Source of the DNA: CAVQJU01 sp963729215
GTDB lineage: Bacteria > Acidobacteriota > Vicinamibacteria > Vicinamibacterales > CAVVIG01
Direction of reading: 5' to 3'
DNA length: 64,000 bases
Assembly (NCBI GenBank): GCA_963729215.1
Contig: CAVSND010000023.1
Span: 310,001 to 374,000 of the forward strand
This document shows positions 19,269 through 28,214 of this stretch, one piece after another (position 1 is the stretch's first letter; each line of letters begins with the position of its first letter). A program made the position numbers and the translations under genes. The notes below the pieces were generated by a model. The model was given only the letters and a program-made list of their open reading frames with translations. It was not told the origin of the DNA and made no database searches.

Positions 19269-19292
19269 ACACCCGCCTTCCTGCCTGACCCG

Positions 19293-20180
19293 TCAGAGAA
19301 CAATCTTGTTCAGCGGGTATTCAACAATGCCCTGCGCGCCGGCAGCCTTCAGCTTCGGAATCAAATCCCGGACGGTCCGTTCTTCGATGATGGTGTTGAC
19401 CGCAACCCACTCGGCGTCGCTCAACGCGGAAATCGTCGGACGCTGCAGCGCGGGGAGCAACGCCAGCACGGCGGACTGGTCATGCTTGCGAACGTTGAGC
19501 ATGAGGCCTACCCGGCCCTGTGCTTCGATCGCCGCTTTGAGCAGCAGCGCGATGTTCTCGAGCTTTGTCTTCTTCCAGGGATCGCCGAGCGCGGTCTTGT
19601 TGGCGATGAGCTGCGTGTTCGATTCCATGATCGTGTCGACGATGCGGAGGCGGTTCGCCCGAAGCGTCGATCCCGTTTCGGTCGCCTCGACGATGGCGTC
19701 GGCGAGGACCGGGGGCTTCACCTCGGTGGCGCCCCACGAGAACTCGACGTTGACCGCGACGTTTTGTTTCTTGAAGTACTGGCTCGTCACGCGCACGAGC
19801 TCGGTGGCAATTGTCTTTCCCTCGAGATCCTTTGCCGATTGCACACCGGAATCTTCGGGTGCGGCGAGAACCCAGCGGACCTTTCCAAAACTCTGCTTCG
19901 CGTAGATGAGGTCGGCGACGCTGGTGAGCACGCCCGTCTTCCCGTCGCCGAGCTCGTGTTCGGCGATCCAGTCCTGGCCGGTCAACCCGGCATCCAGGAC
20001 GCCGTCCGACACGTAGCGCGCCATTTCCTGCGCGCGTATCAGCATGCAGTCGATCTCGGGATCATCGATCGATGGAAAATACGACCGCGAGCTGACGTAG
20101 ATGTTGAAGCCGGCCCGCGCGAAGAGCTGCACGGTGGCGTCCTGGAGGGAGCCCTTCGGAATACCGAGCTTGAGTTTCAT
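19293..20180 (-). CDS. hisG: HisG, ATP phosphoribosyltransferase (long form)
   Basis: The first committed enzyme of histidine synthesis, 295 residues from the ATG at 20180 (MKLKLGIPKGSLQD). This is the long form: the catalytic domain (DAGLTGQDWIAEH, ATELVRVTSQYF, ADAIVEATETGSTLRANRL) is followed by the C-terminal ACT-like regulatory domain (NVRKHDQSAVLALLPALQRPT). The long form does not need HisZ and is normally feedback-inhibited by histidine. The start overlaps hisI by 4 nt. An upstream in-frame extension to 20339 lies within hisI and is not part of the gene. Confidence 0.96.
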   Translation of the reverse strand: MKLKLGIPKGSLQDATVQLFARAGFNIYVSSRSYFPSIDDPEIDCMLIRAQEMARYVSDGVLDAGLTGQDWIAEHELGDGKTGVLTSVADLIYAKQSFGKVRWVLAAPEDSGVQSAKDLEGKTIATELVRVTSQYFKKQNVAVNVEFSWGATEVKPPVLADAIVEATETGSTLRANRLRIVDTIMESNTQLIANKTALGDPWKKTKLENIALLLKAAIEAQGRVGLMLNVRKHDQSAVLALLPALQRPTISALSDAEWVAVNTIIEERTVRDLIPKLKAAGAQGIVEYPLNKIVL

Positions 20181-20494
20181 TGTGCATCCAGCTTCCGGTA
20201 GAAACACGTGCGTTCGCCGGTGTGACAGACGTTGCCGTCGCCCAGCCTCTTGACCTTCACCAGCACCGTGTCGTCGTCGCAGTCGACGAGAAGATCGGTG
20301 ACCTGAAGACGGTTGCCCGAGGTCTCGCCCTTCATCCACAAGGTGTTGCGTGTGCGGCTGAAGAACGTCGCGAATCCTGTGGCGCGGGTGCGCGCCAGCG
20401 CCTCGTCGTTCATGAAGCCGACCATCAGGACCTCGGAGCTGTCCGCATCCTGGATGACCGCCGGGATCAAGCCGTTCAATTTTGAGTAGTCCAT
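20177..20494 (-). CDS. hisI: HisI, phosphoribosyl-AMP cyclohydrolase
   Basis: A 105-residue single-domain cyclohydrolase, first gene of the his operon. Motifs include VLMVGFMNDEAL, FFSRTRNTLWMKGETSGN, LLVDCDDDTVLVKV and the zinc ligands in GNVCHTGERTCFY. There is no fused HisE domain. The ATG (20494) follows the U-tract of an intrinsic terminator directly, with no room for a normal ribosome binding site outside it. This makes read-through of the terminator the point of control. Confidence 0.95.
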   Translation of the reverse strand: MDYSKLNGLIPAVIQDADSSEVLMVGFMNDEALARTRATGFATFFSRTRNTLWMKGETSGNRLQVTDLLVDCDDDTVLVKVKRLGDGNVCHTGERTCFYRKLDAQ

Positions 20495-20523
20495 AAATAA
20501 AAAACCCCGCCGGTCGGGCGGGG
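20495..20523 (-). terminator. Intrinsic terminator of the his attenuator
   Basis: On the minus strand CCCCGCC (20523-20517), loop CGACC, GGCGGGG (20511-20505), then TTTTTTATTT running up to the hisI start codon. A 7-bp all-GC stem with a U tract is a canonical Rho-independent terminator. It sits between the leader peptide and hisI, so it would stop transcription before the operon. Confidence 0.85.
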
Positions 20524-20560
20524 CTGCTGTGTGCTGGTTTCGAGGGGTATCGACCCTAAA

Positions 20561-20629
20561 TCACGCGCAACTCCGCCGGCGTCTGCCACCGTGGCGATGG
20601 GGATGCACGTGATGGTGAAGGGCGAACAT
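20561..20629 (-). CDS. hisL: His-rich leader peptide of the his operon (attenuation)
   Basis: A 22-codon ORF from ATG 20629 to TGA 20561. It begins MFALHHHVHPHRH: six His codons within nine codons (residues 5-13). Such clustering is the hallmark of his leader peptides that let a stalled ribosome sense charged tRNA-His. The GGCGG stretch just after the His codons (20577-20573) can pair with CCGCC in the 5' arm of the terminator, and CGCCGG (20581-20576) with CCGGCG in the terminator loop and 3' arm, giving possible antiterminators. A perfect -35 box lies upstream and the terminator and hisI lie downstream. Protein homology is not expected for such peptides. The role is inferred from architecture. 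Confidence 0.85.
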   Translation of the reverse strand: MFALHHHVHPHRHGGRRRRSCA

Positions 20630-20638
20630 CGGAAGAAA

Positions 20639-20667
20639 AGCCTACCTGACACGAATCGCGCTGTCAA
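20639..20667 (-). promoter_or_regulatory. Promoter of the his leader and operon
   Basis: On the minus strand, a perfect -35 TTGACA (20667-20662), a 17-bp spacer and a -10-like TAGGCT (20644-20639). Transcription would begin close to 20632-20629, at or just before the leader ATG, so the leader mRNA may be nearly leaderless. The region is shared with the divergent glycosyltransferase starting at 20704. Confidence 0.65.
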
Positions 20668-20703
20668 ATCCCTGCGATTCGCGCGACGATCGAGGCGGCT
20701 CCC

Positions 20704-21927
20704 GTGCGCATCCTCTTTGCTCCCCACGGAACGCGCGGTGACATCCAGCCCCTCATCGCGCTGGCGCAGGCGCTGGAGACACGCGGTCATCGCATCACAT
20801 TCGTGGCCCCGCAGAACGCGGTGGACTGGATCCAGGCCCGCGGGTTCGCCTGCGAGTCCAACGGCGTCGACGTCGAGGCGCAGGTCCGCTCGATCGCGAG
20901 CAGCATGTCGCGCATGCGCAGGCACCTGCGGCGGATGGGCGACGAGATCATTCCGCCCTTGTTCGAGTCGGTCGCGCGCGCCGCCGTGGACGCCGATCTC
21001 CTGGTAAGCAGCGGCATTCCGCTGTCCGCCGCGTCGGTTGCAGAGGCTCGAGGTATTCCACACGTCTATGCGCTTTTTTGTCCGGGGGCGTTGCCAAACA
21101 CCGCAGGACCACCGCCCGTCGTCAAGCGGCAGACGCTGCCGGGCTGGATGAACGCGCTCCTGTGGCGCGTGCTGCCGCTCGTTGGCGACATCGCGCTGCG
21201 ACCCGCACTGAACAGGGGGCGTGCGAGCCTCGGCCTGGCGCCCACGGGCGCGCCCCTGAAGAACCTCAGGAGCTCGCGGATACTCGTCGCCGCGGATCCC
21301 GAACTGGCGCCGATCGTCGGCGGTTTGCCCGCTCGCGGACTCGGAACGGATCCGTGGATCTTCCGCGACACGAGCGTGCTTGACGCCCGCGTCGAGTCGT
21401 TCGTCCGCGCGGGTGCCCCACCGATTTACGTCGGGTTTGGCAGCATGGTGGCGAAGCCGTCGCTCGATCTCGGTCAGTGCGTGGTTCGTGCGGCGCGGCT
21501 GGTTGGCCGCCGCGTGATCGTGGCCGGGGGATGGGCCTCGATCGACAAAGGGCTGCAGGAGTCAGACGACGTGCTGGCCATCGCCGAGGCTCCGCACGAC
21601 CAGTTGCTGCCGCTCGTTGCTGCGGCCGTCCACCACGGCGGCGCCGGGACGACCACCGCCGCGTTTCGCGCGGGCATCCCGCAGGTGATCGTTCCCCACG
21701 TCCTCGACCAGTTCTATTGGGGCCGCCGTGTGGAGTTGCTCGGTATCGGACCGAGAGCGCTGCCGGTCGAGGCGCTGTCGGATGAAGCGCTTGCGAGCCG
21801 CATCGCTGCCACCCTCGACGAGCCAGCATTTTCCGATCGGGCGAAGTCTCTGGGCCTGCGGGCCATTGGACGTGACGGCGTAGCCGCCGCGGTGGAGTAT
21901 CTCGAGCATTGCGATGCTGGCCGTTGA
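20704..21927 (+). CDS. GT1-family glycosyltransferase (UGT/MGT-like)
   Basis: A 407-residue GT-B enzyme from the GTG at 20704, with GAGGCGG a few bases upstream. The N-terminus RILFAPHGTRGDIQPLIALA is typical of the sterol/macrolide glucosyltransferase-like family. The C-terminal donor site has VHHGGAGTTTAAFRAGIPQ followed by DQFYWGRRV, the UGT signature that binds the nucleotide sugar. Likely acceptors are lipophilic (sterols, polyketides, carotenoids), but none is indicated here. It is divergent from the his leader. Confidence 0.9.
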   Translation: MRILFAPHGTRGDIQPLIALAQALETRGHRITFVAPQNAVDWIQARGFACESNGVDVEAQVRSIASSMSRMRRHLRRMGDEIIPPLFESVARAAVDADLLVSSGIPLSAASVAEARGIPHVYALFCPGALPNTAGPPPVVKRQTLPGWMNALLWRVLPLVGDIALRPALNRGRASLGLAPTGAPLKNLRSSRILVAADPELAPIVGGLPARGLGTDPWIFRDTSVLDARVESFVRAGAPPIYVGFGSMVAKPSLDLGQCVVRAARLVGRRVIVAGGWASIDKGLQESDDVLAIAEAPHDQLLPLVAAAVHHGGAGTTTAAFRAGIPQVIVPHVLDQFYWGRRVELLGIGPRALPVEALSDEALASRIAATLDEPAFSDRAKSLGLRAIGRDGVAAAVEYLEHCDAGR

Positions 21928-22010
21928 CTTGTACTAATGAGCTTGGCCCCGCTGCGCTTCGACGCGACAGGCTGGTGGCTGGACTCCCGTGAAGTAGGAG
22001 GCGTCGGGAC

Positions 22011-23075
22011 ATGTCGGTGATACGAAAAACGCTGACTCTTGCACTGTTCCTGGTGACGGCCTGGGCCCGGCCGGCCGCCGCCCAACGTTATTCAGCGGGC
22101 CGCTCCGGCGACATCATCCGGCTGGAGGATGCGGCCTCCCGGACGGTTGTGTCCGTGATTCCGGGCGTTGGCAACATGGCCTTCGAGATGAAGGTCAATG
22201 GCACGAACGTCCTCTGGTGGCCGTTTTCGACGGTGGAGGAGTTCAAGGGCCGGCCGGCGATGAGCGGGATTCCCTTTCTGGGCCCATGGGCCAATCGCCT
22301 CGACGAACAGGCGTTCTATGCCAACGGCGTGCGATACCCGTTCGATATGGCGCTTGGGAACGTCCGCGGCGCAATTCCCATCCACGGATTCCTCACGACC
22401 AATCCCAACTGGCAGGTCGTCGAGGTCAAGGCGGACGCGGAGTCGGCCTGGATCACGAGCCGCCTCGAATTTTTCAAACAGCCGTCGTGGATGAAGCAGT
22501 TTCCGTTCGCGCACACGATCGACATGACTTATCGGCTCAAGGCCGGCGTGCTCGAAGTGCACACCATCATTCGAAACATGTCGGCGGATCCGATGCCCGT
22601 CGCGATCGGGTTCCATCCGTACTTCCGTCTGTCCGATTCACCGCGCGACGACTGGACGGTCTCGGTCGCCGCGCGAACACGCTGGCTGCTGGCGGCGAAC
22701 AAGGTTCCAACCGGCGCGACGGAGCCCATCTCACGGCTGTTCCCGGATCCGAGTGCGGTGCTGCTCCGGGACTATGACCTGGACGACGTGTTTTCGGAGC
22801 TGGTGCGTGACTCGTCTGGCCGCGCGGTGATGACGGTGAAGGGCAGGACGCAGAAGATCGATGTGGTGTTTGGCGAGCGCTGGCGATCGGCCGTGGTGTG
22901 GGCGCCGAAGCCTGCCACGCCTGGTCAGGACCGGAACTTCATCTGCTTCGAACCGATGGCCGGGATCACCGACGCGATGAACCTGGCACAGAAGGGGCTG
23001 TACTCCGAACTGCAAAGCATCGCGCCGGGCGGTACGTGGCAGGAAAGCTTCTGGATCCGTCCGAGCGGCTTCTAA
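22011..23075 (+). CDS. Secreted aldose 1-epimerase family protein
   Basis: A 354-residue protein with a Sec signal peptide (LTLALFLVTAWARPAAAQ). The galactose-mutarotase fold is indicated by GIPFLGPWANRLD, the IPIHGFLT histidine, IGFHPYFRLSD (His-Pro-Tyr) and a late ICFEPMAGITDAMN carrying the catalytic Glu. This group acts on sugars outside the cytoplasm, unlike the usual cytoplasmic GalM. GGAGGCGTC (about 21997) serves as the ribosome binding region. It converges on ahcY. Confidence 0.88.
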   Translation: MSVIRKTLTLALFLVTAWARPAAAQRYSAGRSGDIIRLEDAASRTVVSVIPGVGNMAFEMKVNGTNVLWWPFSTVEEFKGRPAMSGIPFLGPWANRLDEQAFYANGVRYPFDMALGNVRGAIPIHGFLTTNPNWQVVEVKADAESAWITSRLEFFKQPSWMKQFPFAHTIDMTYRLKAGVLEVHTIIRNMSADPMPVAIGFHPYFRLSDSPRDDWTVSVAARTRWLLAANKVPTGATEPISRLFPDPSAVLLRDYDLDDVFSELVRDSSGRAVMTVKGRTQKIDVVFGERWRSAVVWAPKPATPGQDRNFICFEPMAGITDAMNLAQKGLYSELQSIAPGGTWQESFWIRPSGF

Positions 23076-23124
23076 TTCGTGGCTCGTGGCTCGTGGCTCG
23101 TGGCTCGTGAGTCGTGACTCGTGG
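23076..23124. repeat. GGCTCGT 7-bp tandem array
   Basis: Four perfect GGCTCGT units (23081-23108) followed by GAGTCGT and GACTCGT variants. It fills the gap between the epimerase stop and the terminator hairpin. Confidence 0.85.
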
Positions 23125-23161
23125 AAAGAAAAAGCCCGGGATCGCCGAAGCAATCCCGGGC
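23122..23161 (-). terminator. Terminator of ahcY
   Basis: A perfect 9-bp stem GCCCGGGAT (23134-23142) / ATCCCGGGC (23153-23161) with a 10-nt loop. On the minus strand it is followed by TTTTTCTTT, giving an intrinsic terminator for ahcY. Confidence 0.8.
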
Positions 23162-23168
23162 CCCGCTT

Positions 23169-23191
23169 CTAACCTCTAACCTCTAACCTCT
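23169..23191. repeat. CTAACCT 7-bp tandem array
   Basis: Three perfect CTAACCT units plus a partial one, between the hairpin and the ahcY stop. The same array recurs at 42219-42240, also beside a hairpin. Confidence 0.85.
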
Positions 23192-23202
23192 GCGCGATCG
23201 CA

Positions 23203-24693
<1,491 letters not shown>

Positions 24694-24697
24694 TTCC

Positions 24698-25654
24698 TTA
24701 CTCTCCTTTTTTGCTTTTCTCGCCAGTCGCAACAAACAGGCCGGGGCCCTTCGCGCGCGCGTCGGGCGCCAGCGGAACGATGCGTGTCTTGCCGAATCCT
24801 GCCTCTTCGATCAGCCCGCTGATCTGATCCTCCCCGAAACCGAGCCAGACGTGGCCCATCTGCTGCCGGTAACTATCGCGGTCGTGCGGCAGCATGTCCA
24901 CCAGAATCAGACGCCCGCCCGGCTTGAGCACGCGCCACACTTCGGCCAGCGCGCGGGCCGGTTCCGAGACGTAGTGAAGGACGAGCATCATGGTGGCAGC
25001 GTCGAGCATGGCGTCGTCGATCGGCAGGCCCTCGAGCTCGCCGCGACGCAGCTCGACGTTATCGAAAGCCTGGAGCCGCTTGCGCGCCGCCTGCAGCATG
25101 GCCGCCGAAGCGTCCACCGCGATCACGCGCCGGACGAACGGCGCGAGGGTGGCGCTTGTTTCACCCGTGCCGCACCCCAGATCGCCCAGCACCCAGTCGC
25201 CCTGCGCGAGCGCCGCGAGCGCGCCGAGGTGAAAGCGCTCGCCGTAGAGCTCATCGCGAAGACGGTCCCATTGACCCGCCGACGACGAGAAAAACTCCTG
25301 CGACTTCGTGCGCCGATCGGCCAGAGCCGCCTGCAGGCGACGCTGATCCTGCACGGCGGCCGGCGTGGGCCCTACCTGATCGCGGACGAGCAGCCACAGC
25401 CTGCGGGCTGCCGGATCGAGCTCCTCGCGCGTCATGGTGTAGAGATGGCTCGTGCCGTCCGCCCGCGCCGATACCCAGCCGCTGTCCGCGAGCGCTTTCA
25501 GGTGCCGGCTCACGGTGGACTGGGGTAGCTGCATGATCCCGCACAGCTCGGAGACGGTGAGCTCGTGCCGGTCGAGGAGCAGCAGCAGGCGGCTTCTCGT
25601 CGTGTCGGCGAGTGATGCGAGGTGGTCGAGGATGGCGGGTGCGCGCGAGCTCAT
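24698..25654 (-). CDS. ArsR-family regulator fused to a SAM-dependent methyltransferase
   Basis: A 318-residue fusion. Residues 1-90 are an ArsR winged helix (LTVSELCGIMQLPQSTVSRHL, ADSGWVSARADG). From about 130 there is a class I methyltransferase with motif I VLGDLGCGTGETS (155-167), VIAVDASAAML and LKPGGRLILVDM. Such fusions beside ahcY are reminiscent of the SahR-type regulators of S-adenosylhomocysteine recycling described in Proteobacteria, so the methyltransferase domain may sense SAM/SAH. That assignment is inference. It is first in a two-gene operon with ahcY and has an inverted repeat just upstream. Confidence 0.88.
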   Translation of the reverse strand: MSSRAPAILDHLASLADTTRSRLLLLLDRHELTVSELCGIMQLPQSTVSRHLKALADSGWVSARADGTSHLYTMTREELDPAARRLWLLVRDQVGPTPAAVQDQRRLQAALADRRTKSQEFFSSSAGQWDRLRDELYGERFHLGALAALAQGDWVLGDLGCGTGETSATLAPFVRRVIAVDASAAMLQAARKRLQAFDNVELRRGELEGLPIDDAMLDAATMMLVLHYVSEPARALAEVWRVLKPGGRLILVDMLPHDRDSYRQQMGHVWLGFGEDQISGLIEEAGFGKTRIVPLAPDARAKGPGLFVATGEKSKKGE

Positions 25655-25660
25655 GTGTTA

Positions 25661-25678
25661 CATCCGTCAATCCGGATG
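25661..25678. promoter_or_regulatory. Inverted repeat upstream of the ArsR-methyltransferase gene
   Basis: CATCCG (25661-25666) and CGGATG (25673-25678) are perfect inverted 6-mers with a 6-bp spacer, centred about 15 bp before the start codon. This is a plausible ArsR operator for autoregulation and control of ahcY. Confidence 0.45.
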
Positions 25679-25737
25679 CAAGGATTAAACGACAGAGGGC
25701 CAGGGGTTGTCAAGCGGGCAGACGTTGGCCGTGATTT

Positions 25738-26337
25738 TCAGTCGAGATGCGCGAAATCGACGGAAACGCGCGCGACTTCTTTATCGTCCAGCACGACGCC
25801 GAGGGGGCGGATCGCCTGGCCGATGCGCGAGGCGGGGATGTCAGCCTGGATGGTGGCCCCGAGCAGCGCCGTGACGTTCTTGCCCGCGCGGTCCTTGAAC
25901 GGCTGCGAAAAGTCTCCAGCGACCTTGGTATCAAGCGCCGCCAGCGGCGTCGTCGCGGCGGGCGCCCCCGGAGTCCCCGCCGGGCCGAGCGCCAGCCTGA
26001 ATCCCGGGACGGTGGCGTAAGTGTTGAGCGGATGGAAACGCAGTTTTGATTTGAAGGTCACCAGCCCGCGCGTGGGCGCCATCGCTTCCTCGGCTGCCCT
26101 CGAACCTCTCGAAAACATCTGGTCCCCCAGGCGCAGATGCTCCTCGGTGATCATCACGAGCCGGCGGAATTCCGTGATCACCTCGAGTTGCGTCACCGTG
26201 TCTCCGGGAAGGTCGAAGACATAGCCGCGATGAAACTGGACTCGCTCGGCCTCACGGCTTCGGGCGACCTGTTGAGCCCGATCGATCTCGGCGCCGCTCA
26301 TGGCGGCGACGAGCGCAACGGCGACGGCGATTCGCAT
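25738..26337 (-). CDS. Secreted hypothetical protein
   Basis: A 199-residue product with a short N-terminal signal-like segment (MRIAVAVALVAAMSGAEIDRA). The body contains VTQLEVITEFRRLVMITEEHLR and an Ala/Pro/Gly-rich linker (ALGPAGTPGAPAATTPLAAL). I recognise no family. It starts where the preceding secreted gene stops (1-nt overlap, TGATG), so the two are co-translated and probably function together in the envelope. Confidence 0.6.
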   Translation of the reverse strand: MRIAVAVALVAAMSGAEIDRAQQVARSREAERVQFHRGYVFDLPGDTVTQLEVITEFRRLVMITEEHLRLGDQMFSRGSRAAEEAMAPTRGLVTFKSKLRFHPLNTYATVPGFRLALGPAGTPGAPAATTPLAALDTKVAGDFSQPFKDRAGKNVTALLGATIQADIPASRIGQAIRPLGVVLDDKEVARVSVDFAHLD

Positions 26338-26939
26338 CAGTTCTTGAGCGTGCGAGCCGGCAGCGTCACTTGAAACGACGCGAGGTTGCGGGCGACTTCT
26401 TCGCGCGCCTCGCGCTCGGCCTGTGCGCGGAGCATGTCGCCGAAGACATGCGCCATCTTCTCGACGACCAGTTTCTCGACGAGCGCTTCGGCGGCGAGCG
26501 TGAGGACCTGGCTTGTACTGAAGACGGCGTACGGCTGAAAGAGCGGGTTGTCGACCGGCGGAAAGAGGAGGCGCTGCATCTCCCAGTTGGCGCGCCCGCC
26601 GGCCACCTCGGGACCACCCCCGCCCTCGAACTTGATCTTGTCCATCAGCTGCTCGAATCGCTGATGCTCCTTGACCTCGAGGCGAAATGTCGGCTGTTCG
26701 TTCAGTCCCTTGAGGGTTTCCGGGGCCTGCTGTGCCAAGGCGCCGCGAATCTTGTCCAGCGAGACGGGCACGTCCAGGCCGGAAGCACCCTTGTCCTGCT
26801 GAGTCGACTGGCTCTTCGATTCCGGAGCCGCCGCCACATCCGGGGCCGGCGCGGTCGCTTGCCCACCGGGCGGCGGCTGTTGAGCATGGAGAGGGCTTCC
26901 CAGCAGCAGCAATGCAACCACCGGCGCGATCAGCCTCAT
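26337..26939 (-). CDS. Secreted hypothetical protein
   Basis: A 200-residue protein with a signal peptide (MRLIAPVVALLLLGSPLHAQ), a Gln/Pro/Ala-rich linker up to residue about 55, and an acidic-basic helical domain (RLEVKEHQRFEQLMDKIKF; MLRAQAEREAREEVARNLA). No family is recognised. It is first of a two-gene unit with the gene ending at 25738. It is divergent from the Fpg/Nei glycosylase, with about 78 nt between starts. Confidence 0.65.
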   Translation of the reverse strand: MRLIAPVVALLLLGSPLHAQQPPPGGQATAPAPDVAAAPESKSQSTQQDKGASGLDVPVSLDKIRGALAQQAPETLKGLNEQPTFRLEVKEHQRFEQLMDKIKFEGGGGPEVAGGRANWEMQRLLFPPVDNPLFQPYAVFSTSQVLTLAAEALVEKLVVEKMAHVFGDMLRAQAEREAREEVARNLASFQVTLPARTLKN

Positions 26940-27017
26940 AACACTTTAGACGACAACGATACTCCTTCGGCTGACGGCGCTCAAATGGCCCCGAAGCCAG
27001 AGGGTAAAATGCGTCCC

Positions 27018-27905
27018 GTGCCGGAACTGCCTGACGTAGTGGTCTACGTTGAGACGCTGAAGGCGAGGATCGGCGGCCGCGTCCTCGAGCAGGTCCACCT
27101 GCGCAGCCCGTTCGTCCTGCGCTCCGTCGATCCCCCCATCGACGCCATCACCGGACGGACAGTGAAAGGAGTCCGCCGGCTCGGCAAACGAATCGTGCTC
27201 GAATTCGACGAGGACCTGTTTCTCGTCATCCACCTGATGATCGCCGGCCGTTTGCGATGGCGTGACGCCGGGCGGGCGCTCGGCATGGGCCCCAAGATCG
27301 TCCAGGCGTCGTTCGCGTTCGACGGCGGCACGTTGTTCCTGACCGAAGCGGGCTCGAAGAAGCGCGCGTCGATCCGTCTCGCATCGGGCGAGGCCGCGCT
27401 TGCCGCGCTCGATCCAGGTGGCGTCGAGCCGCTCGACGTGGACCCCGCCGCCTTTCATGCGGCGCTCACGCGCGAAAACCACACCCTCAAGCGGGCGCTG
27501 ACCGATCCCCATATCTTCAGCGGCATCGGCAACGCGTACTCCGACGAAATCCTGCACGCCGCCCGGCTCTCGCCCCTGAAGCTCACGCGCGCGCTCGCCG
27601 ACGACGAGGTGACGCGGCTGCACGACGCTACGCGCGCCACCCTGCTGGTCTGGATCGATCACCTGCGCCGCGAGGCGGGGGGTGGGATTCCCGAGAAAGT
27701 GACGGCGTTTCACGACGCCATGGCGGTGCACGGCAGGTTCAGGCAACCCTGTCCGGTCTGCGGCGCGCCGATCCAGCGGATCGTCTACGCCGCCAACGAG
27801 TGCAACTACTGCGCGGTCTGCCAGACCGGCGGCCGCCGCCTGGCGGATCGGGCGCTTTCAAGGCTGCTTGGAGAGGATTGGCCCCGTACGCTCGACGACC
27901 GCTGA
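27018..27905 (+). CDS. Fpg/Nei-family DNA glycosylase
   Basis: A 295-residue base-excision repair enzyme that removes oxidised bases and nicks the strand. I chose the GTG at 27018 because it puts the catalytic Pro-Glu directly after the initiator (PELPDVVVYVETL); the ATG at 27009 would bury it. LVIHLMIAGRLRW replaces the usual HLGMSGRL. The helix-two-turn-helix is IFSGIGNAYSDEILHAARLSP. The C-terminal zinc finger has CPVC and CNYCAVCQTGGR. It is divergent enough that MutM versus Nei cannot be decided by eye. Confidence 0.88.
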   Translation: MPELPDVVVYVETLKARIGGRVLEQVHLRSPFVLRSVDPPIDAITGRTVKGVRRLGKRIVLEFDEDLFLVIHLMIAGRLRWRDAGRALGMGPKIVQASFAFDGGTLFLTEAGSKKRASIRLASGEAALAALDPGGVEPLDVDPAAFHAALTRENHTLKRALTDPHIFSGIGNAYSDEILHAARLSPLKLTRALADDEVTRLHDATRATLLVWIDHLRREAGGGIPEKVTAFHDAMAVHGRFRQPCPVCGAPIQRIVYAANECNYCAVCQTGGRRLADRALSRLLGEDWPRTLDDR

Positions 27906-28214
27906 TGCTCCAGGACGGCACTCTTTCCCATATCAGCATGACGATGCACGGGTTACGGTACTGTCATGTGCCTAAATCTGATAAAGTTGCTTCAAACTGG
28001 AACACTTCGCCCGGATCAGCTGGGGAATCAGTGGGTTGTGGCGATTTCTGCAATCTCTTTCGTCCACGTTGTTCACATCTGTGACATACAGTCCTCCCGA
28101 GTGGCATCGGTGCAGTTGTGATCATGGTATCTAACCTGTTGATTTAAAGCCATTTACACCACGCATGGCGGCTGCCTGGACAATGGCCGACGTATTGCTC
28201 TTCTATTCCCCGCT
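27906..28214. other. 309-nt intergenic region before the S8 protease
   Basis: No ORF with coding character. The stretch is more AT-rich than its surroundings and holds TCACA-TC-TGTGA (28073-28084), a short inverted repeat, about 130 nt before the protease start. I could not pick a convincing -35/-10 pair or a known riboswitch. It probably carries the protease promoter and a long 5' UTR. Confidence 0.4.

Noticed and set aside
20495..20530. Hairpin before hisI as a terminator for a plus-strand gene
   Set aside because: The T tract is on the minus strand only, and no plus-strand gene ends there.
20476..21063. A 195-residue reverse-strand reading frame across the his control region
   Set aside because: It runs through the terminator, the leader peptide and the promoter in another frame, and has no protein-like composition; the His-rich 22-codon ORF explains the region better.
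28073..28084. TCACA-TC-TGTGA as a CRP-type site
   Set aside because: The half-sites are in the reverse order to TGTGA-N6-TCACA and the spacing is wrong.
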